From the NCBI GenBank assembly GCA_003532715.1, contig DOEZ01000646.1, positions 1-6,147 of the forward strand: a stretch of 6,147 bases of DNA, given 5' to 3'. The position numbers and the translations under genes are program-made. Below are positions 1 through 5,268 of this stretch, piece after piece. The stretch's first letter is position 1. Every line of letters starts with the position of its first letter. Source of the stretch: Planctomycetaceae bacterium (GTDB lineage: Bacteria; Planctomycetota; Planctomycetia; Pirellulales; Thermoguttaceae). A model generated the notes under the pieces. It was given only the letters and a program-made list of their open reading frames with translations, did not search any database and was not told the origin of the DNA.

Positions 1-1
1 G

Positions 2-304
2 CCCCCGCGCGAGGATTTTCACGTCACGGTGTGCGACCTCGACTACGAGCCGCTGGCCGAATTCGCCTTCCGCTATTCGACGTTCAAGCGAACCTCGGAG
101 CAAACGTGGGTTGCATTGAAGACCAAGCCGACCGAATTGCCCAAGGAGTTCATCCTCTGCGTCGATTTTAAAGCCGAAGCAACCAAGGGGGTCTACGTGA
201 GCCATGACGGCGAGGGGACGGCCCTGGTTGGAAGGCCGAACCAGCCGGCCGGCACGTTCTCGGGCGGCGACTGGCTGATCCGGGCCGTGATCGAACGGCA
301 GTAG
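2..304 (+). CDS. C-terminal fragment of an unrecognised, probably beta-rich protein
   Basis: The frame is open from base 2 and ends at TAG 302-304, so the gene begins before the window; the GTG at 29 is only an internal in-frame codon. About 100 residues are visible. They alternate polar and hydrophobic positions as in a beta sandwich, with no membrane segment, and include the stretches EFILCVDF, TKGVYVSHDG and SGGDWLIRAVIE close to the C-terminus. From memory, similar endings (a 'TKGVYVSHD' strand followed by a 'GDWLIR' strand) occur as C-terminal modules of exported planctomycete proteins of varied type. I could not check this and assign no function. Codon use matches the following genes. 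The reading frame is well supported; the identity is not. Confidence 0.7.
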   Translation, partial: PPREDFHVTVCDLDYEPLAEFAFRYSTFKRTSEQTWVALKTKPTELPKEFILCVDFKAEATKGVYVSHDGEGTALVGRPNQPAGTFSGGDWLIRAVIERQ

Positions 305-395
305 GTTCCCCCTACTTGTGGAGGCCAAGAAAACCGGATAGAGTGCGAATTACCCGGTGGAGGCCGCGTTGACGGCCGATGGGAACGAGCGACCG

Positions 396-453
396 GGCTT
401 CTTCGTGTCTTTGTGTGAAAACGCATCTCACGCGAAGCCGCGAAGGCGCGAAG
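396..453. repeat. Dispersed intergenic repeat: imperfect inverted repeat with a triplicated CGCGAAG
   Basis: Bases 396-418 and 428-450 are imperfect reverse complements (16 of 23 positions) with a 9-base centre. The right arm also holds CGCGAAG three times at exact 8-base spacing (431, 439, 447). The left arm contains TTCGTGTCTTTGTGT (402-416), which recurs with one mismatch at 5245-5259 in front of nnrD. The 195-base spacer 304-498 holds no other convincing gene; the open frames crossing it follow the repeat. Elements of this style are scattered between genes in planctomycete genomes (memory, unchecked). Confidence 0.6.
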
Positions 454-487
454 GATCCACGTTGAGAAGGTCCGAACTGGCTCTATC

Positions 488-491
488 GAGG
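488..491 (+). promoter_or_regulatory. Possible ribosome binding site supporting the ATG at 499
   Basis: GAGG lies 7 bases before the ATG at 499. It is one of the few Shine-Dalgarno-like sites in the window and favours the long N-terminus over the internal ATG at 640, which would leave a shortened signal sequence. Confidence 0.4.
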
Positions 492-498
492 TTATCCG

Positions 499-1146
499 AT
501 GCGAGTGGCAGAAACGATCGTCGATCGTCGCCTTTCGCTTCGCGAAAGTAGCGGTGCGTCCGCAGAACGAAAAGCGACTCTGCCGGCCGGTACACGGCTT
601 GCGATCTTCCGGCGATTCGGCATCTTGCTCTTGCTCGCAATGCTCGTCCCCATGACCGCGGCGGCGGCCGAGGAGCCGGCAGCGGTTCAGGAATCAGCAG
701 CGGTCCAGGAGCAGACGCCCGTCGAGCGGGAACTCTGCAGGCTGGACCTCGACGGCGGACACGTTGTCTTTCTCAAGTTCGTCTCGAAACGCGGTTCGAC
801 GCTCACGTCGGAAAACCCGGGCAAGGTGGTCTATTTGCCTCCGGGCGAGTACGCCGTCGCCGAGGTGAAACTCGAAGGCGACTACACGCACCAGCGCCAG
901 GGCGAAAGGCCGAGCGACTTCTTCGAGTTGTCGCCCGATCGGCCCCACACGCTTCAGGTCGGCACGCCGCTGTCGCCCAGCACGAAGGTCGCCCGGCAGG
1001 GAACGCTTCTCAATCTGGACTATCAGTTGATCGACGCGGCCGGGCGCGTGTATCAACGACCGAGAGACTATGATTCGCCGCGGTCCCGGTTCACGGTTTA
1101 CTTGAACGATCAACCGATCGGTTCCGACGCTTTCGAGTATGGCTGA
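499..1146 (+). CDS. Exported beta-rich protein of unknown family, possibly the N-terminal half of a larger membrane protein
   Basis: This encodes 215 residues. Residues 34-57 form a Sec-type signal sequence or signal anchor: basic RRF, a hydrophobic core ILLLLAMLVP, then an AAAA stretch as likely cleavage site. A short linker rich in E, Q and A follows (about 58-75), then a beta-rich domain (about 76-215) with no cysteines, expected outside the cytoplasmic membrane. Residues 10-27 are encoded by a dispersed palindromic repeat (527-578), so the unusually long region before the signal core looks acquired. ATG 499 is chosen because GAGG lies 7 bases upstream and no better start precedes the hydrophobic core. 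The protein stops at TGA 1144-1146 in mid-domain, and the same frame continues through 21 sense codons into the membrane-protein frame at 1210. I read the two as one original gene. The family is not recognised. Confidence 0.75.
   Translation: MRVAETIVDRRLSLRESSGASAERKATLPAGTRLAIFRRFGILLLLAMLVPMTAAAAEEPAAVQESAAVQEQTPVERELCRLDLDGGHVVFLKFVSKRGSTLTSENPGKVVYLPPGEYAVAEVKLEGDYTHQRQGERPSDFFELSPDRPHTLQVGTPLSPSTKVARQGTLLNLDYQLIDAAGRVYQRPRDYDSPRSRFTVYLNDQPIGSDAFEYG
514..578. repeat. Palindromic dispersed repeat inside the N-terminal coding region
   Basis: The outer arms GTCGCCTTTCG (527-537) and CGAAAAGCGAC (568-578) pair at 10 of 11 positions. They enclose GCGG 551-554 paired with CCGC 560-563. An alternative hairpin, TTTCGC (533-538) with GCGAAA (542-547), uses the same left arm. 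A perfect odd palindrome, ACGATCG-T-CGATCGT, abuts and overlaps the element at 514-528. The 'CTTTCGC..GCGAAAG' core is one I associate from memory with repeats in Pirellulales genomes. Here it is translated, giving the VDRRLSLRESSG stretch of the exported protein. Confidence 0.6.
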
Positions 1147-1209
1147 GGCGGCACCTGTTCGTACTCGTGGCGAGTACCCAAGACGGTCGGCAACAGTCAA
1201 CTTCGCATT
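1144..1209 (+). other. In-frame TGA with downstream hairpin: candidate selenocysteine or readthrough site
   Basis: TGA at 1144-1146 ends the exported-protein frame, but the same frame is open for 21 codons (1147-1209; GGTCSYSWRVP then KTVGNSQLRI) up to the GTG at 1210. In this stretch 14 of 21 third positions are G or C, more than in the other two forward frames (9 and 12), as expected for coding DNA here. Fourteen bases after TGA comes a perfect hairpin: GTACTCG (1161-1167), loop TGG, CGAGTAC (1171-1177). The TGA-to-loop distance is 21 bases and the second loop base is G. Both fit the published bacterial SECIS model as I recall it (spacing about 16-37, a G in the first two loop positions). 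A Cys follows four residues after the TGA. A nonsense mutation or sequencing error remains possible. Confidence 0.4.
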
Positions 1210-2118
1210 GTGGCATCGGAAAATCTGGGCGAAATGGGCCTCGCGGAAGGCCCGGCTACGCTCTTTGAGTGGCGTTGGTACTACGGGTATCCGAGCCTCT
1301 GGCTGTGGGCGATGCTCGCGGCCGTGTTGATCGTGCCTAGCGCGAATCGGAATTGGCGGGCGTGGCTGATTTTGATTCTGCCGCTGATGGTCGCCGGTTT
1401 TTGTTACGGGTTGCGGGCCGTTACCGATACCGCACCCTTGGGGCAACTTGAACCGTTCTATTACATCCTTTTCGTGCTCTCTATCGCCTGGGCGAGCGTG
1501 TGGCTGCTCGCGCCTTGGCTGCGAGCGAAACGGCAAATCAACCGCGTCTTGTTAGCCGTTGCCGTGATGACTTCGGTGGGCGCGTTGGGCCACTTCGCCT
1601 ATTTTGGATCCTCGTTCTCCACCGATGATCCGGGGCTTTGGGTGTTTCTCTGGGGTACGGCCACCGTGACGCTGGTCGGGGCCACGGCCATCAGCGGACG
1701 TTGTTCGGACGGACCCTATTGCGTGTTGATTTCCATGCTCTGGCTCGTGCTTTGGATGCCACTGCTATGCTTCGCGTGCATCATCTGCGTTTACGCGGTC
1801 ATGGTGGCCGTCATGGGGGATTGGACCATGCTTGGCGCGGTTCTCTGCGCGAGTGTGCCGACGGCCATGATCATCTCGCTGTGTCTGTATCTGCTCAACC
1901 TGCCCGTCATGCTGACGGCCCAATTCAGTCCACTGTATCGCGAGCGTTTCCGCGCGTTGTTCTGTCCCTTCCGGTCGGACAAAATGGTGTTCCCTTCGGC
2001 CATGGCTTGGCCGCCCGACACCTCGCCCGACAACTGGCCCACCGACGCACAAGAGGGGGAGTCAAACGAGGAGAACAACGACGAAGGCGAATCCCCATTC
2101 GCCGCGCCCCCGGCGTGA
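1210..2118 (+). CDS. Multi-pass membrane protein of unknown function, possibly the C-terminal half of the preceding gene
   Basis: This encodes up to 302 residues from GTG 1210; there is no Shine-Dalgarno site before it, and ATG 1234 is an alternative. Residues 1-27 read as the end of a soluble domain. About seven or eight hydrophobic segments follow, at roughly 28-47, 51-68, 82-102, 112-132, 143-162, 170-202 (long, possibly two) and 206-234. A basic stretch near YRERFR and an acidic tail rich in E, N and D (about 268-302) suggest a cytoplasmic C-terminus. Cysteines cluster in the 170-202 segment. No catalytic or transport motif is recognised. The lack of an initiation signal and the shared frame with 499-1146 suggest it was, or is, translated as the membrane part of a 539-residue protein with an outward-facing beta domain. 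As a separate gene its true start would be uncertain. Confidence 0.7.
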   Translation: MASENLGEMGLAEGPATLFEWRWYYGYPSLWLWAMLAAVLIVPSANRNWRAWLILILPLMVAGFCYGLRAVTDTAPLGQLEPFYYILFVLSIAWASVWLLAPWLRAKRQINRVLLAVAVMTSVGALGHFAYFGSSFSTDDPGLWVFLWGTATVTLVGATAISGRCSDGPYCVLISMLWLVLWMPLLCFACIICVYAVMVAVMGDWTMLGAVLCASVPTAMIISLCLYLLNLPVMLTAQFSPLYRERFRALFCPFRSDKMVFPSAMAWPPDTSPDNWPTDAQEGESNEENNDEGESPFAAPPA

Positions 2119-2133
2119 ACAAGCGTCCCGTTC

Positions 2134-2162
2134 CCTCCGCGCCTCAGCGTCTCGGCGGTAAA
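2134..2162. repeat. Degenerate copy of the 'CTCCGTGTCTCCGTGGTGAA' dispersed repeat
   Basis: Bases 2143-2162 match 3583-3602 at 15 of 20 positions without gaps. It lies directly after the membrane-protein stop codon and runs into the terminator-like hairpin. It is a single arm with no visible inverted partner. Confidence 0.4.
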
Positions 2163-2220
2163 CCCCCGACCACAACCGGCTCCCCAACGGTCGGGGTTCG
2201 GCTTAGCCCATTTTCTTTTC
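2161..2220 (+). terminator. Possible intrinsic terminator after the membrane-protein gene
   Basis: CCCCGACC (2164-2171) pairs perfectly with GGTCGGGG (2189-2196); the stem extends by AA/TT across one bulged C. The loop is 17 bases. A pyrimidine stretch TTTTCTTTT starts at 2211, about 12 bases after the stem, farther than in a textbook terminator, so the call is tentative. Confidence 0.4.
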
Positions 2221-2239
2221 CCCCCGATGCCGGTATTAT
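2211..2239 (+). promoter_or_regulatory. Weak candidate promoter for the aminotransferase gene
   Basis: TATTAT at 2234-2239 resembles a -10 element and lies 44 bases before the ATG at 2284. A poor -35 match (TTTTCT, 2211-2216) sits 17 bases upstream. The same pyrimidine tract may serve as the tail of the preceding terminator. Confidence 0.3.
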
Positions 2240-2283
2240 AGGGGGAATCCCCAGCTCGAAGTCCTTAAGCCCATCCGCGCACG

Positions 2284-3570
2284 ATGACCGACGAAACCTC
2301 GCCCGAAGGCGTTTCGGAACACGGTACGCCCTTTTCGATTCGGGTGGCCGACCGCGTGAGTCGGCTGCCTCGCTATCTGTTTGCCCAGATTAACCAACTC
2401 CTGCACGAAAAGCGGCAGGCGGGTGCCGACGTGATCGACCTGGGGATGGGCAATCCGTCGGACCCCCCGCAGCAGCAGATCGTCGACAAGCTGGTCGAGG
2501 CGGCGCGCGACCCGAAGAACCACGGCTACAGCAACGCGCGGGGGTTGTTGAATCTTCGTCGCGAGGCGGCCAGCAAGTATTTCAAGCAGTTCGGCGTCCG
2601 GTTGGACCCCGAGGCTCAGGTTATTGCGTGCCTTGGCTCGAAGGAGGGTTTCAGCCACCTTTGCCTAGCTCTGTTGGGGCCGGGCGACACGGCCATCATC
2701 CCCGCGCCGTCCTATCCGGCCCATCTTTACGGCGTCGCCTTGGCCGCTGCGGGTCAAATCCTGCTCGAAGTGGCCGATCCGGCCCAGTTTCTGTCGAACG
2801 TGGCCTACACCTGCCGGCATTTGCGGCCACGGCCCAAGGTGGTGATCGTCAACTTCCCGCACAATCCGACGACGGCGACGGTCGAGCCGGAATTCTATGT
2901 CGATCTCGTGAAACTGGCGAAACAATACGGCTTCATGGTGATAAGCGACCTGGCCTATGCCGACGTGACGTTCGACGGCTATCGGACGCCCAGCTTTCTG
3001 GCAGTCAAGGGTGCGTTGGATGTCGGCGTCGAGCTGACGACCATGAGCAAGGGCTACAACATGGCCGGATGGCGCGTCGGCTTCTGTGCGGGCAACACCG
3101 AGATGGTCCGCGCGCTGGCGACGATCAAGACCTACTACGACTACGGGATGTTCCAGCCGATCCAGATCGCCGCCATCATGGCCTTGCGCCACGCCGAAGC
3201 GGCCGTCGAGGCCCAGTCGGCCGTGTATGAGCGACGGCGCGACGTGCTCTGTGCCGGGTTGGAGCGGCTCGGATGGCCCATCGAGCGGCCGAAGGCGACC
3301 ATGTTTGTTTGGGCCAAAATGCCCGAACCGTGGGCCAGCCAGATGAATTCGTTCGATTTCGCGATGAAACTGCTGGCCGAGGGGGATGTGGCGGTCAGCC
3401 CGGGCGGCGGCTTTGGCCCGGCCGGCGAAGGCTACTTGCGGCTGGCCCTGGTCGAAAACGAAAACCGGCTCCGCCAAGCCGTCCGCCAGATAGGAAAATG
3501 CCTGGAATGTTCACCACAGAGGCACGGAGACCACGGAGAGGGCCGGAAAACGAATGTTGAAGCCAAGTAG
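2284..3570 (+). CDS. alaC: AlaC-type PLP aminotransferase (glutamate-pyruvate transaminase)
   Basis: This is a cytoplasmic fold-type I PLP aminotransferase of class I/II, expected to interconvert pyruvate plus glutamate with alanine plus 2-oxoglutarate. The 428-residue protein follows E. coli AlaC (as recalled) nearly throughout: LPRYLF (28-33), DLGMGNPSDPP (52-62), HGYSNARG (80-87), GSKEG (118-122), PSYPAHLYG (142-150), FPHNPTT (191-197), SDLAYAD (221-227), MSKGYNMAGWRVGF (254-267) and VSPGGGFG (371-378). Predicted key residues are Asn194, Asp222 and Tyr225 for PLP, Lys256 as the Schiff-base lysine, Arg264 for the PLP phosphate and Arg386 for the substrate carboxylate; all are present. About 15-20 N-terminal residues exceed the E. 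coli protein. The last about 20 residues (from ECSPQRHGDHGE) are encoded partly by a dispersed repeat and probably lie outside the fold. No Shine-Dalgarno site is seen. LL-diaminopimelate aminotransferases are relatives, but the motifs fit AlaC better. Confidence 0.9.
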   Translation: MTDETSPEGVSEHGTPFSIRVADRVSRLPRYLFAQINQLLHEKRQAGADVIDLGMGNPSDPPQQQIVDKLVEAARDPKNHGYSNARGLLNLRREAASKYFKQFGVRLDPEAQVIACLGSKEGFSHLCLALLGPGDTAIIPAPSYPAHLYGVALAAAGQILLEVADPAQFLSNVAYTCRHLRPRPKVVIVNFPHNPTTATVEPEFYVDLVKLAKQYGFMVISDLAYADVTFDGYRTPSFLAVKGALDVGVELTTMSKGYNMAGWRVGFCAGNTEMVRALATIKTYYDYGMFQPIQIAAIMALRHAEAAVEAQSAVYERRRDVLCAGLERLGWPIERPKATMFVWAKMPEPWASQMNSFDFAMKLLAEGDVAVSPGGGFGPAGEGYLRLALVENENRLRQAVRQIGKCLECSPQRHGDHGEGRKTNVEAK

Positions 3571-3601
3571 CGTCTCGGTGCTCTCCGTGTCTCCGTGGTG
3601 A
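3511..3601. repeat. Inverted dispersed repeat spanning the alaC stop codon
   Basis: Bases 3511-3540 and 3572-3601 are reverse complements at 25 of 30 positions, separated by 31 bases. The core is CACGGAGA. The left arm is within the alaC frame and encodes the SPQRHGDHGE stretch; the stop codon (3568-3570) lies just before the right arm. In RNA this forms a long imperfect hairpin that could act in termination or mRNA stability, although no T-run follows. Confidence 0.7.
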
Positions 3602-3722
3602 ATTCCCCGGCGACAGAAACCGAATCCCGACCGTAAGGGAGCGGGCATAATAAGAAGATTCCATACGCACGAAGTCAAGAAAATGGCTACGCAACGAGCC
3701 AGACCGAGAAGGAAGGAGAACG

Positions 3723-3779
3723 CTGATTATCGCTAATAGACACTAATCTTGATAATTAGCGACGATTAGCGAAGATCAG
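3723..3779. repeat. AT-rich imperfect palindrome with CTAAT/ATTAG blocks
   Basis: Arms 3723-3747 and 3755-3779 pair at 20 of 25 positions around a 7-base centre. CTAAT occurs at 3733-3737 and 3743-3747, 10 bases apart; ATTAGCGA occurs at 3755-3762 and 3765-3772, also 10 apart. The element is much richer in A and T than its surroundings. It resembles 'CACTAAT..ATTAGCG' dispersed repeats of environmental bacteria (memory). Binding of a dimeric protein is conceivable but unsupported. Confidence 0.6.
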
Positions 3780-3847
3780 TGTTCCTAACCTCCTCTTCGT
3801 CCCAAGCAATGGCCAGATTGCCGTTGATTGAGTGAGTGCATAGGGGC

Positions 3848-3886
3848 AAAAAAAGAGGACCCTTGCTCGCCGAGGCAAGAGTCCTC
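3848..3886 (-). terminator. Intrinsic terminator on the minus strand
   Basis: On the minus strand GAGGAC, T, CTTGC (3886-3875) pairs with GCAAG, G, GTCCTC (3866-3855) as a continuous 12-bp stem including one U-G wobble, with an 8-base loop, directly followed by seven T (3854-3848). No minus-strand protein gene feeds it, which supports a small RNA just upstream on that strand. Confidence 0.7.
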
Positions 3887-3984
3887 CAGGTACGGCTACT
3901 CAACCGATGCGCTGGCGCGCACCGTTTGTAGACCCGCAGCCGTGTTAGATGCTATCGGGTCGAACGGACAACTTTCTTTAGATC
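3848..3984 (-). ncRNA. Candidate structured small RNA, antisense-oriented upstream of carA
   Basis: Read on the minus strand this region forms successive hairpins and ends in an intrinsic terminator. Hairpin A pairs 3956-3961 with 3931-3936 (GACCCG/CGGGTC, 6 bp). Hairpin B pairs 3917-3924 with 3905-3912 (8 bp, 4-base loop 3913-3916). The terminator is at 3855-3886. In both hairpin B and the terminator the single non-Watson-Crick position is a G-U wobble on the minus strand but A-C or C-A on the plus strand, which points to a minus-strand RNA. A further 6-bp pairing, 3938-3943 with 3892-3897, encloses hairpin B and crosses hairpin A, so a pseudoknot is possible. A weak minus promoter (TTGGCA at 4019-4014, 17 bases, TATTCA at 3996-3991) would start it near 3984, but its -10 is poor, so the 5' end is uncertain. 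I recognise no family; the SRP RNA core motif is absent. Confidence 0.45.
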
Positions 3985-4002
3985 AGTGCTTGAATAAACA
4001 CC

Positions 4003-5130
4003 ATGACTCAGATTGCCAAGCTAGCCCTGGAAGACGGGACCGTTTTTACCGGAAAAGCCTTCGGCGCTTCGGGCGAAGTCGACGGCGAGGTCTGCTTCAA
4101 CACGAGCATGACCGGATACCAGGAAATCCTGACCGATCCGAGCTATCGCGGCCAGATCGTCGCGATGACCTATCCCGAAATCGGAAACTACGGCGTCAAC
4201 GACGAGGACGTCGAAAGCCGGCGGCCGTTTCTGTCGGGGTTCATCGTGCGCCAACTCAGCCGCCGAGTGAGCAACTTTCGCGCTTCGGGCAGTTTGGACG
4301 AGTATATGGCCAAGCACAACCTCGTCGGCATCGAGGGAATCGACACCCGGGCGCTGGTCCGAAAGCTCCGGACCGATGGCTCCATGAAGGGAGTGCTTTC
4401 GACGGTCGATCTAGACGACGCCAGCCTGGTGGCGAAGGCCAAGGCCAGCCCGGGCCTGGTCGGCCGCGACCTGGTCCGCGAGGTCATGCCCGAGCGGCCG
4501 TTCGAATGGAACGAGCCGCTGAGCCCGTGGGCCAAACTGGCCGAGGCGTCGAACGTGTCGCCGCCGGGGCCCGACGCGCCGCACGTCGTCGCGTTGGACT
4601 ACGGCATGAAGTGGAACATCGCCCGGCACCTGTTCGACATGGGTTGCCGCGTGACGGTCGTGCCGGGCACGGCCACGGCCGACGAAGTTCTGCGATACAA
4701 TCCCGACGGCGTGTTCCTCTCGAACGGGCCCGGCGACCCCGAGCCGATCACCTATGCCCAAGAGACGATTCGCGGGCTGTTGGGGAAGAAGCCGATCTTC
4801 GGCATCTGCCTGGGACACCAGTTGCTTTGCCTGGCCTGTGGCGGAAAGACGTTCAAGATGAAGTTCGGCCACCGCGGCGCGAATCAGCCGGTGATGGACC
4901 GTCTGACGGGCAAGGTCGAGATCTCGACGCAGAACCACGGTTTTGCAGTCGCGCCCGATTCGCTGCCCGACGAGTTGGAAGTGACCCACGTCAACCTGAA
5001 CGACGACACGATCGAAGGCGTGCGGCACCGAGAGCATCCGGCGTTTAGCGTGCAGTACCACCCCGAAGCGTCGGCGGGGCCGCACGACAGCAGCTACCTG
5101 TTCGCGCGATTCAACGAGATGCTGCGATAG
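4003..5130 (+). CDS. carA: Carbamoyl-phosphate synthetase small subunit (glutaminase)
   Basis: CarA hydrolyses glutamine and passes ammonia through a tunnel to CarB, which makes carbamoyl phosphate for arginine and pyrimidine synthesis in the cytoplasm. The 375 residues match the family length. The N-terminal CPSase domain (about 1-150) begins LALEDGTVFTGKAFG and carries FNTSMTGYQEILTDPSY (32-48). The C-terminal class I glutamine amidotransferase domain (about 193-375) has LSNGPGDP (239-246), GICLGHQ with nucleophile Cys269, NHGFAV (311-316), and His353 and Glu355 in YHPEASAGPHD, completing the triad; the triad numbering equals that of E. coli CarA as I recall it. The start aligns with the family and no in-frame alternative is needed. 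No Shine-Dalgarno site is visible. carB is not adjacent: the next gene is nnrD, so CarB must be encoded elsewhere. A candidate minus-strand RNA lies just upstream and its weak promoter would overlap the carA start. Confidence 0.96.
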   Translation: MTQIAKLALEDGTVFTGKAFGASGEVDGEVCFNTSMTGYQEILTDPSYRGQIVAMTYPEIGNYGVNDEDVESRRPFLSGFIVRQLSRRVSNFRASGSLDEYMAKHNLVGIEGIDTRALVRKLRTDGSMKGVLSTVDLDDASLVAKAKASPGLVGRDLVREVMPERPFEWNEPLSPWAKLAEASNVSPPGPDAPHVVALDYGMKWNIARHLFDMGCRVTVVPGTATADEVLRYNPDGVFLSNGPGDPEPITYAQETIRGLLGKKPIFGICLGHQLLCLACGGKTFKMKFGHRGANQPVMDRLTGKVEISTQNHGFAVAPDSLPDELEVTHVNLNDDTIEGVRHREHPAFSVQYHPEASAGPHDSSYLFARFNEMLR

Positions 5131-5182
5131 TGCGCCTGGATGCGTCACGAATGGCAGCGATCCACCGCCTCGTTTACGTTTC

Positions 5183-5224
5183 GGAAAAAAGGGGAAAGGG
5201 GGAAGAGGGGAAGGGGAAAAGAGG
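5183..5224 (+). other. 42-base all-purine tract with a four-run G-quadruplex motif
   Basis: Every base from 5183 to 5224 is A or G on the + strand. Within it 5191-5216 reads G4-AAA-G5-AAGA-G4-AA-G4, a canonical G-quadruplex pattern with loops of 3, 4 and 2. It sits between carA and nnrD, directly upstream of a perfect TATAAT (5225-5230), where a -35 element would lie. Homopurine tracts can also form triplex DNA. Any regulatory role is inference. Confidence 0.6.
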
Positions 5225-5230
5225 TATAAT
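5225..5230 (+). promoter_or_regulatory. Candidate -10 element upstream of nnrD
   Basis: A perfect TATAAT ends 60 bases before the nnrD ATG at 5291. No -35 hexamer exists because the upstream region is the purine tract. A transcript from here would carry the repeat at 5241-5268 in its leader. Confidence 0.4.
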
Positions 5231-5240
5231 TCCAAAAACG

Positions 5241-5268
5241 TCCCTTCGTGCCTTTGTGTCTCCGTGCG
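5241..5268. repeat. Dispersed repeat fragment in the nnrD leader
   Basis: TTCGTGCCTTTGTGT (5245-5259) matches 402-416 at 14 of 15 positions, and the following GTCTCCGTG (5258-5266) also occurs in the right arm of the alaC repeat (3589-3597). It is a single arm without an inverted partner nearby. Confidence 0.5.

Larger units (their letters stand above)
3602..4002. other. Gene-free spacer between alaC and carA
   Basis: I find no credible protein gene here. The only long + frame starting in it (3828) overlaps carA in another frame and is rich in Arg and Pro, as shadow frames are. 3602-3722 holds no strong signal beyond CATAAT at 3646-3651 (one base from TATAAT, no -35) and a short CCCG/CGGG pairing at 3626-3645. 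3723-3779 is a palindromic repeat, 3848-3887 a minus-strand terminator, and about 3848-3984 a probable minus-strand RNA. No Shine-Dalgarno site or clear + promoter precedes carA. Confidence 0.6.

Noticed and set aside
300..316. AGTAGG/CCTACT hairpin over the first gene's stop codon
   Set aside because: The stem is only 6 bp with a 5-base loop and no T-run follows, so a terminator call is not justified.
318..365. GTGGAGGCC twice (318-326 and 357-365)
   Set aside because: A 9-base direct repeat in GC-rich DNA with no further symmetry; probably chance.
357..551. Open frame of 64 codons between the first gene and the exported-protein gene
   Set aside because: It starts at GTG, runs through the dispersed repeat at 396-453 and overlaps the better-supported frame from 499.
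694..1536. Long minus-strand open frame of 280 codons
   Set aside because: It is the reverse shadow of the exported and membrane-protein genes, with Arg-rich composition typical of antisense frames in GC-rich DNA. Similar minus shadows oppose alaC, carA and nnrD.
1638..2393. 251-codon plus-strand frame overlapping the membrane-protein gene
   Set aside because: Its product is rich in His and Arg without a coherent fold, while the overlapping frame gives clear membrane segments; it also runs into alaC.
3848..3984. Whether the structured region upstream of carA is a plus-strand riboswitch or attenuator
   Set aside because: The T-run lies on the 5' side of the hairpin in plus orientation and the wobble pattern favours minus-strand RNA; no known riboswitch core was recognised.
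3828..5048. 406-codon plus-strand frame overlapping carA
   Set aside because: carA in the other frame is unmistakable; this product is mostly Arg, Pro and Gly. It only shows that the third-position pattern leaves that frame open.
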